DNA from: Anaerobium acetethylicum | GTDB lineage: Bacteria; Bacillota; Clostridia; Lachnospirales; Lachnospiraceae | Assembly (NCBI RefSeq): GCF_900096945.1 | Contig: NZ_FMKA01000001.1 | Location: 186,001-250,000, forward strand | Length of the DNA stretch: 64,000 nucleotides | Reading direction: 5' to 3' | Shown here: positions 1 through 8,530 of the stretch, in pieces | How positions within the stretch are numbered: the stretch's first letter is position 1 | Layout: every line of letters begins with the position of its first letter | The notes under the pieces: model-generated | What the model saw: the letters and a program-made list of their open reading frames with translations, nothing else | Database searches by the model: none | Told to the model about the DNA's origin: nothing | Made by a program: the position numbers and the translations under genes

Positions 1-54
1 GCTTTCATCAAGTCTGTTACATGTGACAGGACCTGCGTTGATTTTGAAGAATAA
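1..54 (+). CDS. 3' end of an upstream gene (partial)
   Basis: The first reading frame stays open from the window edge and stops at TAA 52-54, giving 17 residues ending in VDFEE. A terminator-like hairpin follows 16 bases later, which is where the end of a gene would be expected. The fragment is too short for any family assignment, and it could be chance. Confidence 0.35.
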   Translation, partial: AFIKSVTCDRTCVDFEE

Positions 55-70
55 ATGCAACTGCGACGAA

Positions 71-107
71 GGGGCTGCCTGCTATTGTACGGCAGCTCCT
101 TTTTTTG
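71..107 (+). terminator. Intrinsic terminator
   Basis: A GGGGCTGCC arm and a GGCAGCTCC arm pair with one G-T wobble around a short loop and are followed by seven T residues. It separates the upstream gene end from the Cof-type phosphatase. Confidence 0.75.
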
Positions 108-124
108 AAAAGTGAGTGGGAAAA

Positions 125-931
125 ATGAAAAGAAAAATTATATTTTTTGATATTGACGGAACCATATTGACAGAAGATACACGCATAATTCCAGACAGCG
201 CTGTAAATGCTATCAGGGAGGCCAGGAAAAACGGTCATCTGGCTTTCATCAATACAGGAAGAACCTTTGTGAATATCGAGGAACGAATCAAAGAGATCGG
301 TTTCGACGGCTATGTGTGCGGATGCGGAACCTATATCAATATCGACGGAAAAGTGCTCCTCGAGAAACCGATTCCAAAGGATACCTGCCGGGATATCATA
401 AATAAACTCAGGGAATGCAAAATAGAAGCGCTCCTGGAAGGCCTGGAAGATATTTATTTCGACAATGCTGAATTTACAGACAAAGAAATGTTCAAGATGA
501 AGCAGCGTTTTGAAAAGAAGGGCCTGGGAATCAGCAAAAACTGGAACAGCGAAGGAATTCAATTCGATAAAATTTTCGCTGTTGAAGATGAACAATGCAA
601 TATGCAGGGATTCAGATCGTATTTTGAGAAAGAGTTTGATTTCATCGACCGCGGACAGAATCGCTGGGAGATCATACAGAAGGGATATTCGAAGGCAACA
701 GGAATCGAATATCTATTGAATTACTATAACATCCCCCGTGAAAATTCCTATGCCGTTGGCGACAGCTCGAATGATTTGTCGATGCTGGAATATGTAGAAA
801 ATGCCATCGCGATGGGGAAGAGCGATAAGTGTGTATTTAAAATCGCTTCATTCATAACCAAAGACATAAATGATCATGGAATCTGGCATGCGCTGAAGCA
901 TTACCGGATCATTATGCCAGGCACTGTATAA
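125..931 (+). CDS. Cof-type HAD-IIB phosphatase
   Basis: This 268-residue protein is a cytoplasmic haloacid-dehalogenase hydrolase of the Cof/IIB subfamily, whose members dephosphorylate sugar phosphates and related metabolites. Motif I is FFDIDGT (nucleophile Asp9, acid/base Asp11), motif II is the NTGR threonine (Thr44), and motif IV is GDSSND near the C terminus. The long cap between motifs II and III is typical of class IIB. ATG 125 was preferred to an in-frame GTG at 116 because family members start immediately before the first strand. It is a single-gene unit between two terminators. The substrate cannot be told from sequence. Confidence 0.9.
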   Translation: MKRKIIFFDIDGTILTEDTRIIPDSAVNAIREARKNGHLAFINTGRTFVNIEERIKEIGFDGYVCGCGTYINIDGKVLLEKPIPKDTCRDIINKLRECKIEALLEGLEDIYFDNAEFTDKEMFKMKQRFEKKGLGISKNWNSEGIQFDKIFAVEDEQCNMQGFRSYFEKEFDFIDRGQNRWEIIQKGYSKATGIEYLLNYYNIPRENSYAVGDSSNDLSMLEYVENAIAMGKSDKCVFKIASFITKDINDHGIWHALKHYRIIMPGTV

Positions 932-1015
932 AAAATATTCTGCATCCTTTGCAACATGGATGCACAGTATAAAAAATACCCTGCATCCTTTGTAACATGG
1001 ATGCAGGGTATTTTC
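932..1015. terminator. Tandemly duplicated bidirectional terminator
   Basis: Two near-identical 40-base units lie head to tail (about 932-970 and 971-1011), each with a CTGCATCC...GGATGCA hairpin. The second has a perfect 13-base stem (ATACCCTGCATCC/GGATGCAGGGTAT) flanked by A and T runs, so it can stop transcription both ways between the convergent phosphatase and zinc-ribbon genes. Confidence 0.75.
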
Positions 1016-1033
1016 ATACTGAAAGCAGGAAGC

Positions 1034-1885
1034 TTATTCAAAAATTTTCTGATAGAGGTCTTCCGTAATCTTGTCAAGATAAGATTCATCCAGGTTTTCG
1101 TAGGTGGTGCTGATGATCTCTTTGATCTTTTCACAGCGTCTGAAATATCTTACTTCATCAGATATCTTTTCATCATTGGCAGTATCTGCCGAGACTTCGA
1201 AGGCTTCCTTTGAAAAACCCTTTATAAACCAATCCATGATCGCTTCGGTCAGTTCCTTTTCTTCGACTGCTTCTTTCGCAAGGACTTTGGCACTCTTGAA
1301 GGAATAGACTGATATCACGAGGAAGATGACGAACATTGCTCCCATTACGATATAGATCAGGTATTTAGACCCGCCGGCCAGGTTGAGGGGGATCACGTTG
1401 GTGGCAACGAGAAACAGTGCAATCAGCCCGATCACGCCCACGAGCAAAAATGTATAAGCAGAGGAAATGACCTCATCATAACGGTCTGCTTTTTTCACAT
1501 AGGCGAACGCTGGCTTTTCCTTAGCTTTTTCAGGCAGAGCAGGAGATTCTTCCGTATCTTCAGCCACCATTGCGCCTTCGCTTTCCGCCAGCATTTTTTC
1601 CTTTGTGTTCTTGAAGACGTTCGTATATTTCATGGCTTCCCGGTCATATTTCTCGGGTGCAAGGACTTCATACATGGCATACTCTTCGTTGTATGCAACC
1701 TGTACGCCTGTTATATTTGAATATGCAAGGAATTCAGCCAGCTCCTTGGCCAGCTCTTCTTCAGCAAAAAGAAGGGTCGACATTTTCTCTTCCAGAGGCA
1801 GTTCCTCAACAAGTTCAACATGGCAGTCGGCACATTCAGTGATGCCTTCTACATATTCGTTTTTACAATTTGGACACCAGGGCAT
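1034..1885 (-). CDS. Zinc-ribbon membrane protein, function unknown
   Basis: This 283-residue protein starts with a four-cysteine zinc ribbon (Cys4, Cys7, Cys18, Cys21), followed by an acidic and variable region to about residue 130. Two hydrophobic segments follow (about 143-165 and 175-195), and then a charged, probably helical C-terminal tail. The topology suggests both ends face the cytoplasm with a short loop outside. Similar zinc-ribbon/two-helix proteins are common in Clostridia, but no function is established that I can name. It is transcribed divergently from rlmH across a 255-base intergenic region that holds no other gene. Confidence 0.75.
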   Translation of the reverse strand: MPWCPNCKNEYVEGITECADCHVELVEELPLEEKMSTLLFAEEELAKELAEFLAYSNITGVQVAYNEEYAMYEVLAPEKYDREAMKYTNVFKNTKEKMLAESEGAMVAEDTEESPALPEKAKEKPAFAYVKKADRYDEVISSAYTFLLVGVIGLIALFLVATNVIPLNLAGGSKYLIYIVMGAMFVIFLVISVYSFKSAKVLAKEAVEEKELTEAIMDWFIKGFSKEAFEVSADTANDEKISDEVRYFRRCEKIKEIISTTYENLDESYLDKITEDLYQKIFE

Positions 1886-2140
1886 TATTTTAATCTCCTT
1901 TATGTTATGTATTCTAAACCATTCAGTTTTTCGTTCTTTCTGGGGCGCCGGACTGATACTTTCGTATGAAAGGCCGCATTTCAGACGGTTCCAGAAAGCA
2001 CTATACTTGTAAAATTATATAACAAATCGGCAAAGTAAACAACAAAAAACGGGATTTCATGTTATAATCTCAATGGATTGAAATTCACAATCGGAAACTT
2101 CCTTGATATATTTAAAATATATAATGAATGGAGACAGGAA

Positions 2141-2620
2141 ATGAAACTTACACTGATTACTGTTGGAAAGATAAAAGAGAAATATTTCACCGGTGCAATA
2201 GATGAATATGCAAAAAGGCTGAGCCGGTACTGCAGCCTGGAAATCCTTGAGACCCCGGACGAAAAGACGCCGGACAATGCAAGCGCCGCCCAGGAACTCC
2301 AGATCAAGGAGAAGGAGGGAGACCGGATCCTGAAGCTGATCAAGGACGGAAGCTATGTGATAGCCCTCGCCATTAACGGAAAGATGCTGGATTCCGAAGA
2401 ACTTGCCGATAAAATCGACAAGCTCGGCGTGAACGGCTGCAGCCACATCACATTCGTCATAGGAGGTTCGCTGGGTCTTGACGAAAGGGTGCTGAAGCGC
2501 GCGGATTTCCTGCTGAGTTTTTCGAAAATGACGTTCCCGCACCAGCTTATGAGGGTGATACTGCTTGAGCAGATTTACCGCAGTTACAGGATAACGAATC
2601 ATGAACCGTACCATAAGTAG
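2141..2620 (+). CDS. rlmH: 23S rRNA pseudouridine-1915 N3-methyltransferase RlmH
   Basis: This SPOUT-class methyltransferase modifies pseudouridine 1915 in helix 69 of 23S rRNA on assembled 70S ribosomes. The 159-residue length matches the family exactly. The SAM-binding knot signature appears as [11 protein letters not shown] (about 106-115), followed by [13 protein letters not shown] and the invariant C-terminal YHK. ATG 2141 follows GGAGACAGGA at good spacing; in-frame sequence upstream to 2078 lacks family similarity. A TATAAT at 2063-2068 is a likely -10 element, but no convincing -35 was seen. Confidence 0.97.
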   Translation: MKLTLITVGKIKEKYFTGAIDEYAKRLSRYCSLEILETPDEKTPDNASAAQELQIKEKEGDRILKLIKDGSYVIALAINGKMLDSEELADKIDKLGVNGCSHITFVIGGSLGLDERVLKRADFLLSFSKMTFPHQLMRVILLEQIYRSYRITNHEPYHK

Positions 2621-2650
2621 TTACAAATCCCCCGAAAGAAAGGACCAGAC

Positions 2651-3601
2651 ATGAGTAGAAAAAAGTACAAAGCGGCAGCAGTAACCCTCATCATTGTCTG
2701 CATTCTCCTCCTGCTTCCTTACCTAATACCGGACCGGCCAGGAACCACGACTCCGGACAAGCCATTCCCAGAGAGCCACTCCGTTCTTATAGAAGGAGTA
2801 CTTATTCATTACCGCAGCTTCGATGCCGTTGGAGAGGAACAGGGGAAAATCCTCCTCGTCCACGGAATGGGCGGCTCCACCTTCTCCTGGCACAATAACA
2901 TTCAGGCTCTTGTCGACGCCGGTTACCGGGTCTTGGCGGTGGATCTTCCGGGATTCGGCTACAGCAGCCGGATAGCCGGACTGGACCACAGCCAGCAACA
3001 AAGAAGCAGGCTTTTATGGAACCTTCTGGAGATGGAGGGAGAGACCGGAGCTCCCTGGGTTCTGGCAGGCCATTCCATGGGCGGAGGCACTATCGCAGCC
3101 ATGGCTCTTGATCATCCTGAACGGACAGCCGGCCTGCTTTTTGTCGACGGAGTCCTGGAAAACAACAACCGGACCGTTGTGCCGTCCCTGTTGCGTTTCC
3201 CGCCTATAAGACGCTGGGCGGATGTGCTGCTCCAGTATATGATTGACAAGGATGACTTATCGAAAATCCTGGAGTCAGCTTATGGCAGGGTCCCCTTACC
3301 GGAAGAAGTCGAAGGCTATGCCACGCCCCTTCTGCAAAAAGGCACTGCAAGAGCGCTGCTGGATATGACAAGCACCGCATCCGGCGTGGAACCGAGTAGA
3401 CTTGCAGGGTCGGATTTCCCCATCCAGTACATCCGTGGCGAACAGGATGACTGGGTGCCGCCGGACACGGCTGAGGAGCTTAAGGAAATTCTGCCGTCCA
3501 TGGATGTGGAGACTATCCCCGGAGCTTCACATTGCCCCATGGAAACCCATCCCGAGGAATTTAACCGGCTTCTGCTGAAATTCATTGCGGAAATCAAATG
3601 A
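2651..3601 (+). CDS. Membrane-anchored alpha/beta hydrolase
   Basis: The 316-residue protein has an N-terminal hydrophobic anchor (about 8-26) after KK charges, so the catalytic domain probably lies outside the membrane. The alpha/beta-hydrolase fold is shown by the oxyanion segment LLVHGMGGSTFSW (about 68-80), the nucleophile elbow GHSMGG (Ser142), an Asp in GEQDDWVP (266/267) and a His in GASHCP (His294). That gives an intact catalytic triad. Substrate is unknown; lipase, esterase and haloperoxidase-like activities all occur in this group. It lies 30 bases downstream of rlmH with its own AAAGGA site and converges on the MFS gene. Confidence 0.85.
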   Translation: MSRKKYKAAAVTLIIVCILLLLPYLIPDRPGTTTPDKPFPESHSVLIEGVLIHYRSFDAVGEEQGKILLVHGMGGSTFSWHNNIQALVDAGYRVLAVDLPGFGYSSRIAGLDHSQQQRSRLLWNLLEMEGETGAPWVLAGHSMGGGTIAAMALDHPERTAGLLFVDGVLENNNRTVVPSLLRFPPIRRWADVLLQYMIDKDDLSKILESAYGRVPLPEEVEGYATPLLQKGTARALLDMTSTASGVEPSRLAGSDFPIQYIRGEQDDWVPPDTAEELKEILPSMDVETIPGASHCPMETHPEEFNRLLLKFIAEIK

Positions 3602-3615
3602 GACACTGTATCCTC

Positions 3616-4881
3616 TTACTGATGCCTTGGAAGTACATCTGTAAGGTCGTCAATAACTCTTTTCTTCCTTCTTTCGATCATGAAAATGCAGAACATACCT
3701 ATGCTTCCAAGGATGGAAATCAAAAAAGTCAGCGGCCATATGTAATTCAGACCAATCTCGTGAATGAATTTTCCAGCAATGGAAGTGCCTAAAGCGGCTC
3801 CAAAAGACCAGCTCAGGGAACCTGCAGAATTGAATCTTGCTCTGAAGTTGCTTGGGCTATTATTTGCTAAATATACGCCAAAATTCGTAACTGCAAGAAT
3901 TTCTCCCAGGGTCCAGATCACTGTTGACAGTATGAACATGTAATAGCTGTGAACCACGCCAAGCATTCCGAAGCCGACTGCATAGAGCAGGCCAACTATG
4001 ATCATGTTGGCCAGCGGCTTCAGATGCTTCGTCAGTGAAGTGACAGGCACGGTACAAAAAAGGACCGTGCAGGCGTTTATACTCATTAATAGTCCGAACC
4101 TGCCAGGGCCTGCACTGCCAAAAACCGCAGCTGCTGTCAGCGGCAGCGAGAAGCTGTTCTGGGAATAAACAAAGCTGTAAAGTATATATATGACCAGGAA
4201 CATTGCGATTTGAGGCCTTTTCATCAAGGCATTTATTGTGTTTCCTTTTTCTTCCTTTTCCATTTTTGAATAAGCAGTTTCCTTTAAATGTTCAGGCTTT
4301 ATTTCGTCAATGTTTTTCCATACCAGATAACATGCTATAAAAGAAGTAATGGCATCGCCTATAAAAAGCATTGGCAGGAAATGATTAAATAGAAACCCTG
4401 CAACGATGGGTCCCAAAGCTACTCCTGCATTAATGCCTAAATATTGGAGCGAAAAGCCCTGCTGCCTTTGATGGGGCGGCAGTATATCCGTTACGATCGC
4501 ATTCATGGGAGGTCTTACTGCGCCAGTGAAAAACGTAGATATTAAAAGAAAGACTACGATTAGTACTGGATTCTTCAAAAAGGCGCAGGGCAGCAAGGAC
4601 AATGCGGCACCTCCCTGCGCAATCAGGTATGTCTTTTTTCTCCCGAACTCATCAGCAAGTTTGCCGCCAAGGAGGGAAGAGGGAATGCATATCAGGGCTG
4701 TTATCGTGACAATAATTCCTGAAATTTCGGAGGAAAGACCTATTTTCGCGGTGAGATACATCGCTAAAAAAGGCATGACAAAATCTCCAAATCTGTTAAT
4801 TACAGTAGCTCCGAACAGTATATACATGTTTCTTGGAAGCCCCCTGTAAGTGTCTATCATTCTTAATCTGATTATAATCAT
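3616..4881 (-). CDS. MFS family efflux transporter
   Basis: This 421-residue protein has the twelve hydrophobic segments of a major facilitator. It also has the motif-A-like loop GGKLADEFGRKKTY between helices 2 and 3, as in drug and metabolite exporters of the DHA1 kind. It starts IIIRLRMIDTYRGLP; an internal ATG at 4860 is an alternative start, but neither has a strong ribosome binding site. It lies 81 bases downstream of, and in the same direction as, the TetR regulator, so it may be cotranscribed or TetR-controlled. The substrate cannot be inferred. Confidence 0.88.
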   Translation of the reverse strand: MIIIRLRMIDTYRGLPRNMYILFGATVINRFGDFVMPFLAMYLTAKIGLSSEISGIIVTITALICIPSSLLGGKLADEFGRKKTYLIAQGGAALSLLPCAFLKNPVLIVVFLLISTFFTGAVRPPMNAIVTDILPPHQRQQGFSLQYLGINAGVALGPIVAGFLFNHFLPMLFIGDAITSFIACYLVWKNIDEIKPEHLKETAYSKMEKEEKGNTINALMKRPQIAMFLVIYILYSFVYSQNSFSLPLTAAAVFGSAGPGRFGLLMSINACTVLFCTVPVTSLTKHLKPLANMIIVGLLYAVGFGMLGVVHSYYMFILSTVIWTLGEILAVTNFGVYLANNSPSNFRARFNSAGSLSWSFGAALGTSIAGKFIHEIGLNYIWPLTFLISILGSIGMFCIFMIERRKKRVIDDLTDVLPRHQ

Positions 4882-4962
4882 CTCTTTTCTGTTTTTATCC
4901 TATATGGTTTTAATGCCGATTTAAAAAAAGCAATCCGGCTTTACACGTCATTTTGAAAAAGG

Positions 4963-5532
4963 CTATTCATCGGTTCCTGTAATTCCTGCAATACAGCTAA
5001 CCTCCATATAATACCTGGCTGTCTCTTCGGGTGTGCATTTCATTTTGTGATCAATCCACCATTTGACTGTTTCGGCAAAGCTGCCTGAAAGATGATACAA
5101 GATGAAATCAGCAGGGGCATTTACTTTGATCTCGCTTAAATATCTGGAAAACATCTCTGAAAGGTACTCCTTAAAATACTTCATAAAGAGTTCGCCGCTT
5201 TCGCAGGACAAAATTCCCACCATGTCTTTTTCACTGTCTTTCAGATGATGTAGAATATGCGAGAGCCTTGCTTCAAGCCCGTTGTTAGTGCCCGAAAAAT
5301 CATGGGTCTTTTCTGATATAAGTTCATCAGAAAACACATGGCTGAACAGATTGGTACACATTGCCTTAAGCAACTCGTCTTTTGTATCGAAATGAGCGTA
5401 AAAGGTGCTTCGGCCAATATTCGCCTCATCAATGATTTCCTGTACGGTTATATTCCCGTACCGCTTTGTTTCAAGGAGTGAGCTGAATGCCCTGAAAATA
5501 GCGTCCCTTGTTTTCTGTTGTCTTCTGTCCAT
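4963..5532 (-). CDS. TetR/AcrR family transcriptional regulator
   Basis: This 189-residue one-domain repressor has an N-terminal TetR helix-turn-helix (about 29-48, ITVQEIIDEANIGRSTFYAHF), followed by a helical ligand-binding domain ending near the stop. ATG 5532 was chosen because GGAAAGGA lies six bases upstream, whereas the ATG at 5547 has no binding site. The gene lies divergent to the P-type ATPase and upstream of the MFS gene, so it probably controls one or both. Two dyads in the divergent region are candidate operators. The inducer is unknown. Confidence 0.9.
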   Translation of the reverse strand: MDRRQQKTRDAIFRAFSSLLETKRYGNITVQEIIDEANIGRSTFYAHFDTKDELLKAMCTNLFSHVFSDELISEKTHDFSGTNNGLEARLSHILHHLKDSEKDMVGILSCESGELFMKYFKEYLSEMFSRYLSEIKVNAPADFILYHLSGSFAETVKWWIDHKMKCTPEETARYYMEVSCIAGITGTDE

Positions 5533-5561
5533 CGCAATCCTTTCCATACAAATGTTATAAA

Positions 5562-5575
5562 ATGTTCCGTAACAT
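5562..5575. promoter_or_regulatory. Candidate TetR operator 1
   Basis: A dyad with perfect five-base arms, ATGTT-CCGT-AACAT, lies 30 bases upstream of the tetR start codon and could mediate autoregulation. Assignment to this TetR protein is inference from position. Confidence 0.45.
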
Positions 5576-5596
5576 ACAGTCTGCCCGATTTGATTG

Positions 5597-5625
5597 TTGC
5601 ACAGGGCATACTGCAGCTATATAAT
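5597..5625 (+). promoter_or_regulatory. SigmaA-type promoter of the P-type ATPase
   Basis: TTGCAC (5597-5602) and TATAAT (5620-5625) are separated by 17 bases. It points toward the ATPase gene, with a predicted start near 5632. Confidence 0.7.
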
Positions 5626-5631
5626 GATAAT

Positions 5632-5644
5632 GAACAATATGTTC
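5632..5644. promoter_or_regulatory. Candidate TetR operator 2
   Basis: The inverted repeat GAACA-ATA-TGTTC lies just downstream of the -10 box, at the expected transcription start of the ATPase. A repressor bound here would block initiation. Its half site resembles that of the dyad at 5562-5575 (TGTT). Confidence 0.45.
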
Positions 5645-5698
5645 GGTAAATGTAAATTATACTATTCTTTAATCAGCGATGCAACAGGAGGTTTCAAA

Positions 5699-7567
5699 AT
5701 GACGAAAAGACTAAATGAATTTTTAGCCGGAGTACCAATGACAATCGTTGGCGGCGTATTTCTGGCTGTGAGCCTCATTCTTATGATGATGAAACTAGAA
5801 GTTCCCGTCGACCCAGCGTGGATTTCGGTCATCATCTCAGGAATTCCGCTTCTATATCTGGCAATATGGAGAATCATCAACAACAAGGGTATGAGCAAGA
5901 TCTCGTCGGCACTCTTGATTTCCATAGCCATGATTGCAGCCATTGCCATCGGAGATATTTTTGCAGCCGGCGAAGTTGCATTTATTATGGCAACTGGGGC
6001 GATTCTGGAGGAGAAAACAGCTGAACGATCCAAAAAGGGGCTTAAGAAACTGATCAGCCTTGCGCCGCAGCAAGGACGCAGAATCATGAACGGAAAAGAA
6101 GAAATGATAAGGGCAGAGGAAATCAAAGCGGGATATATGCTTCGCGTTCTTCCCGGCGAAACCATTCCCGTTGATGGGAGAATCACCATTGGAAATTCAT
6201 CTGTCGATCAGGCTGTCATCACCGGAGAATCGCTGCCTGTGGACAAGGAAGCAGGTGACAGCGTTTACTGTGGGACCATCAACCGGTTTGGAGCAATCGA
6301 CATGGAAGCAACGGAAGTCGGCGAGGACAGCTCATTGCAGAAGTTGATTCGTATGGTTCAGGATGCTGAAAACAAACAGGCGCCAATACAGCGTATCGCA
6401 GATAAATGGGCGACCTGGCTTGTGCCGGCGGCATTGCTGATTGCCATTGCAGCATATGTATTTACGCAGGACATCATCCGCGGTGTCACGGTGCTGGTGG
6501 TATTTTGCCCCTGTGCACTGGTGTTGGCTACTCCTACCGCAATCATGGCGGCTATCGGACAGGCTGCCAAACATGGGATCATCATCAAATCCGGCGAAGC
6601 CCTCGAAAAGATGGGCAAAGTGGATACCATCGTTTTTGATAAGACCGGAACCCTTACATTTGGAAGACCTGAGGTCAGCGACATTATCACTTTCCTTGGA
6701 GAACCTGATGAAAACGAGCTTCTTGCTTTGGCTGCTTCGGCAGAATCCCGCAGCGAACACCCTTTAGGAAAGGCAATCGTCGCACACGCCATAGAAAAAA
6801 AGCTTGTTTTGAAAGATGCTGAAGGATTCAGAATGGAGGCCGGCAAAGGAATCTACGCCAACGTCTCTGGACGGGATCTGTTCTGCGGCAATGAAAACTA
6901 CCTGAAAGAGAATGGCATTGGCATCCCGCAGCAGGCTATTGATACTCTGAATCTTTTGCGCAATCAAGGTAAAGCTTCGGTTCTGGCAGCTGCAGACGGG
7001 CTTTGTGTGGGTGTCATTGGTCTTTCTGATGTATTGCGCCCTGCGGCTGTTGAGATGGTAGCTGAACTGCATGAGATGGGTACGCAGACAGTATTGCTCA
7101 CTGGGGACAACCATAGGACGGCTGCTTATTTTGCAGAACAGGCAGGCATTACCGATGTGAAGGCAGAATTATTGCCTGAGGAAAAGGTGCAGAACATTCT
7201 GCAGCTGCAGCAGGAAGGCAAGGCTGTTTGTATGATCGGTGACGGCGTGAATGACGCACCCGCCCTCAAAACGGCATCTGTAGGGGTAGCGATGGGAGCC
7301 ATGGGAAGCGATATTGCTGTGGAAGCCGCGGATATTGCCCTTATGAGTGATGATATTTCAAAAATTCCTTATCTGAAACGGCTTTCCAATGCGACTGTAA
7401 GTACCATAAAATTCAGTCTCTTTTTATCTCTGTTAATTAATTTTGTGGCTATTTTAATGTCATTTATGGGATGGCTGACCCCTACAACAGGTGCATTGGT
7501 CCATAATGCAGGATCGATCGTTGTTGTGCTGATTGCCGCGCTGCTATATGACAGGAAATTCGATTAG
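5699..7567 (+). CDS. P1B-type heavy-metal transporting ATPase
   Basis: This 622-residue membrane pump uses ATP to export a transition metal. The actuator motif TGES (175-178), metal-site CPC (270-272), phosphorylation motif DKTGTLT (Asp314), the HP pair (354-355) and the hinge GDGVNDAP (515-522) are all present. No N-terminal metal-binding CxxC domain is present, so the pump is short. The last helix carries HNAGS instead of the Asp-containing motif of classical Zn/Cd pumps, so the metal (Zn, Cd, Cu, Ag or Mn) is uncertain. ATG 5699 follows CAGGAGGT; the open frame upstream to 5594 overlaps the promoter. Expression is likely repressed by the divergent TetR protein. Confidence 0.93.
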   Translation: MTKRLNEFLAGVPMTIVGGVFLAVSLILMMMKLEVPVDPAWISVIISGIPLLYLAIWRIINNKGMSKISSALLISIAMIAAIAIGDIFAAGEVAFIMATGAILEEKTAERSKKGLKKLISLAPQQGRRIMNGKEEMIRAEEIKAGYMLRVLPGETIPVDGRITIGNSSVDQAVITGESLPVDKEAGDSVYCGTINRFGAIDMEATEVGEDSSLQKLIRMVQDAENKQAPIQRIADKWATWLVPAALLIAIAAYVFTQDIIRGVTVLVVFCPCALVLATPTAIMAAIGQAAKHGIIIKSGEALEKMGKVDTIVFDKTGTLTFGRPEVSDIITFLGEPDENELLALAASAESRSEHPLGKAIVAHAIEKKLVLKDAEGFRMEAGKGIYANVSGRDLFCGNENYLKENGIGIPQQAIDTLNLLRNQGKASVLAAADGLCVGVIGLSDVLRPAAVEMVAELHEMGTQTVLLTGDNHRTAAYFAEQAGITDVKAELLPEEKVQNILQLQQEGKAVCMIGDGVNDAPALKTASVGVAMGAMGSDIAVEAADIALMSDDISKIPYLKRLSNATVSTIKFSLFLSLLINFVAILMSFMGWLTPTTGALVHNAGSIVVVLIAALLYDRKFD

Positions 7568-7721
7568 TTCAGGAAAAGATTGAAAGGCGTTCAGATTAGG
7601 TATATACTTTGTGTGTAATTAGATACATGCAGGCACTGGAACAATCGGGGCGCAGTATTTATTTTGATTCCCTGATTCGGGCTGTCGGCGCAACCTATCA
7701 GTTGAGAAAGGGGTCAGTAAT

Positions 7722-7925
7722 ATGTCAGTTGTAAAAGTAATCGAACTTATCGGAGAATCCACTGAAAGCTGGGAGGCCGCTACAAAAGATACTGTAGCAG
7801 AGGCGGCAAAAACTATTGATAATATCAAAACTGTTAACATTGAAAACCTGCAGGCACTTGTGGAAGACGGCAAAATAACAAAATATCGCGCAAACGTTAA
7901 AATCACATTCGTAGTAAAAGACTAA
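7722..7925 (+). CDS. Dodecin flavin-binding protein
   Basis: The 67-residue protein matches the dodecin family in length and pattern: VVKVIELIGES, then an amphipathic helix with SWEAATKDTVAEAAKTI, then two strands ending ITFVVKD. Dodecins assemble as hollow dodecamers that store or sequester riboflavin or FMN. The family Trp (Trp17, in SWEAA) that stacks on the isoalloxazine is present. The AGAAAGGGGT site upstream supports ATG 7722. It is a monocistronic gene with its own hairpin terminator. Confidence 0.93.
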   Translation: MSVVKVIELIGESTESWEAATKDTVAEAAKTIDNIKTVNIENLQALVEDGKITKYRANVKITFVVKD

Positions 7926-7957
7926 GAAATCATATAATGCAGGATGAAATTTCCTGA

Positions 7958-8002
7958 TCAAAGAAGGGTTCTCCTGAAAATAGAAGGGGAACCCTTCTTT
8001 GA
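7958..8002. terminator. Hairpin terminator after dodecin
   Basis: A perfect 14-base stem (TCAAAGAAGGGTTC/GAACCCTTCTTTGA) lies 33 bases after the dodecin stop. There is no long T run beyond the stem, so efficiency is uncertain. Confidence 0.6.
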
Positions 8003-8075
8003 TTAGTGGCACGAGCAGTCAAACCTGCAAAAAACTGAATCCGAATGAGCGATTGGCGATTTCTTTAAAAACATA

Positions 8076-8104
8076 TTGACATATCGTTTCACCAGTGGTA
8101 TTAT
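8076..8104 (+). promoter_or_regulatory. Strong sigmaA promoter of cspA
   Basis: A consensus TTGACA (8076-8081) and TATTAT (8099-8104) lie 17 bases apart. Transcription would start near 8111 and give a leader of about 127 bases. Confidence 0.8.
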
Positions 8105-8133
8105 TAAGAAGTATTTTAGGTGTTAGTTTTGAT

Positions 8134-8197
8134 TCACATATTTTTGTAAATCATTAATCTATTTAATGACTTACAAAAATATGTGATTTTTTATTTT
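8134..8197 (+). promoter_or_regulatory. Long hairpin in the cspA leader (attenuator or thermosensor candidate)
   Basis: TCACATATTTTTGTAA (8134-8149) pairs with TTACAAAAATATGTGA (8171-8186), and the stem continues inward through TCATTA/TAATGA. The result is a nearly perfect AT-rich stem of more than 20 base pairs inside the leader. It is followed directly by a T-rich run (8187-8197), so it looks like an intrinsic terminator placed before the coding region. The ribosome binding site AGGAGGT lies 38 bases further on, outside the stem. Confidence 0.6.
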
Positions 8198-8237
8198 CAG
8201 TGTAAAGTATAAAAAATTATATTAGGAGGTATCTTTC

Positions 8238-8441
8238 ATGAATAAAGGTACAGTAAAGTGGTTTAACTCACAAAAAGGATTTGGATTTATCACAAACAGC
8301 GAAAATGGAGAAGATTTATTCGTTCATTTTTCAGGAATCGCGACTGAAGGCTTCAAGAGCCTTGAAGACGGACAGAACGTTAGTTTTGATATTACAAATG
8401 GCGCTCGTGGCTTACAGGCTACAAACGTTTTAGCAATTTAA
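8238..8441 (+). CDS. Cold-shock protein (CspA family)
   Basis: This 67-residue OB-fold protein binds single-stranded RNA and DNA and melts RNA structure in the cytoplasm. It has the family start [12 protein letters not shown]1 KGFGFI (13-18) and RNP2 LFVHF (27-31), and the usual length. The AGGAGGT site sets the start. The strong promoter and long structured leader imply post-initiation control, as is known for other csp genes, though the element here is different from the E. coli cspA leader. Confidence 0.97.
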   Translation: MNKGTVKWFNSQKGFGFITNSENGEDLFVHFSGIATEGFKSLEDGQNVSFDITNGARGLQATNVLAI

Positions 8442-8501
8442 CCTTATCAGGCAGGTCGCTTTAGCGGATTGTGAATATCCGCTTTGACTCAGTCCATCCC
8501 T

Positions 8502-8530
8502 AAAAAGCCGGTTTTATACCGGCTTTTTTT
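8502..8530 (+). terminator. Intrinsic terminator of cspA
   Basis: AAAAAGCCGG and CCGGCTTTTTTT form a perfect stem ending in a T run. A smaller hairpin (GCGGAT/ATCCGC, 8464-8482) precedes it. Confidence 0.9.

Noticed and set aside
17-595. Minus-strand open frame of 192 codons at the window start
   Set aside because: It is antisense to the Cof-type phosphatase, whose catalytic motifs are intact, and it has no family features.
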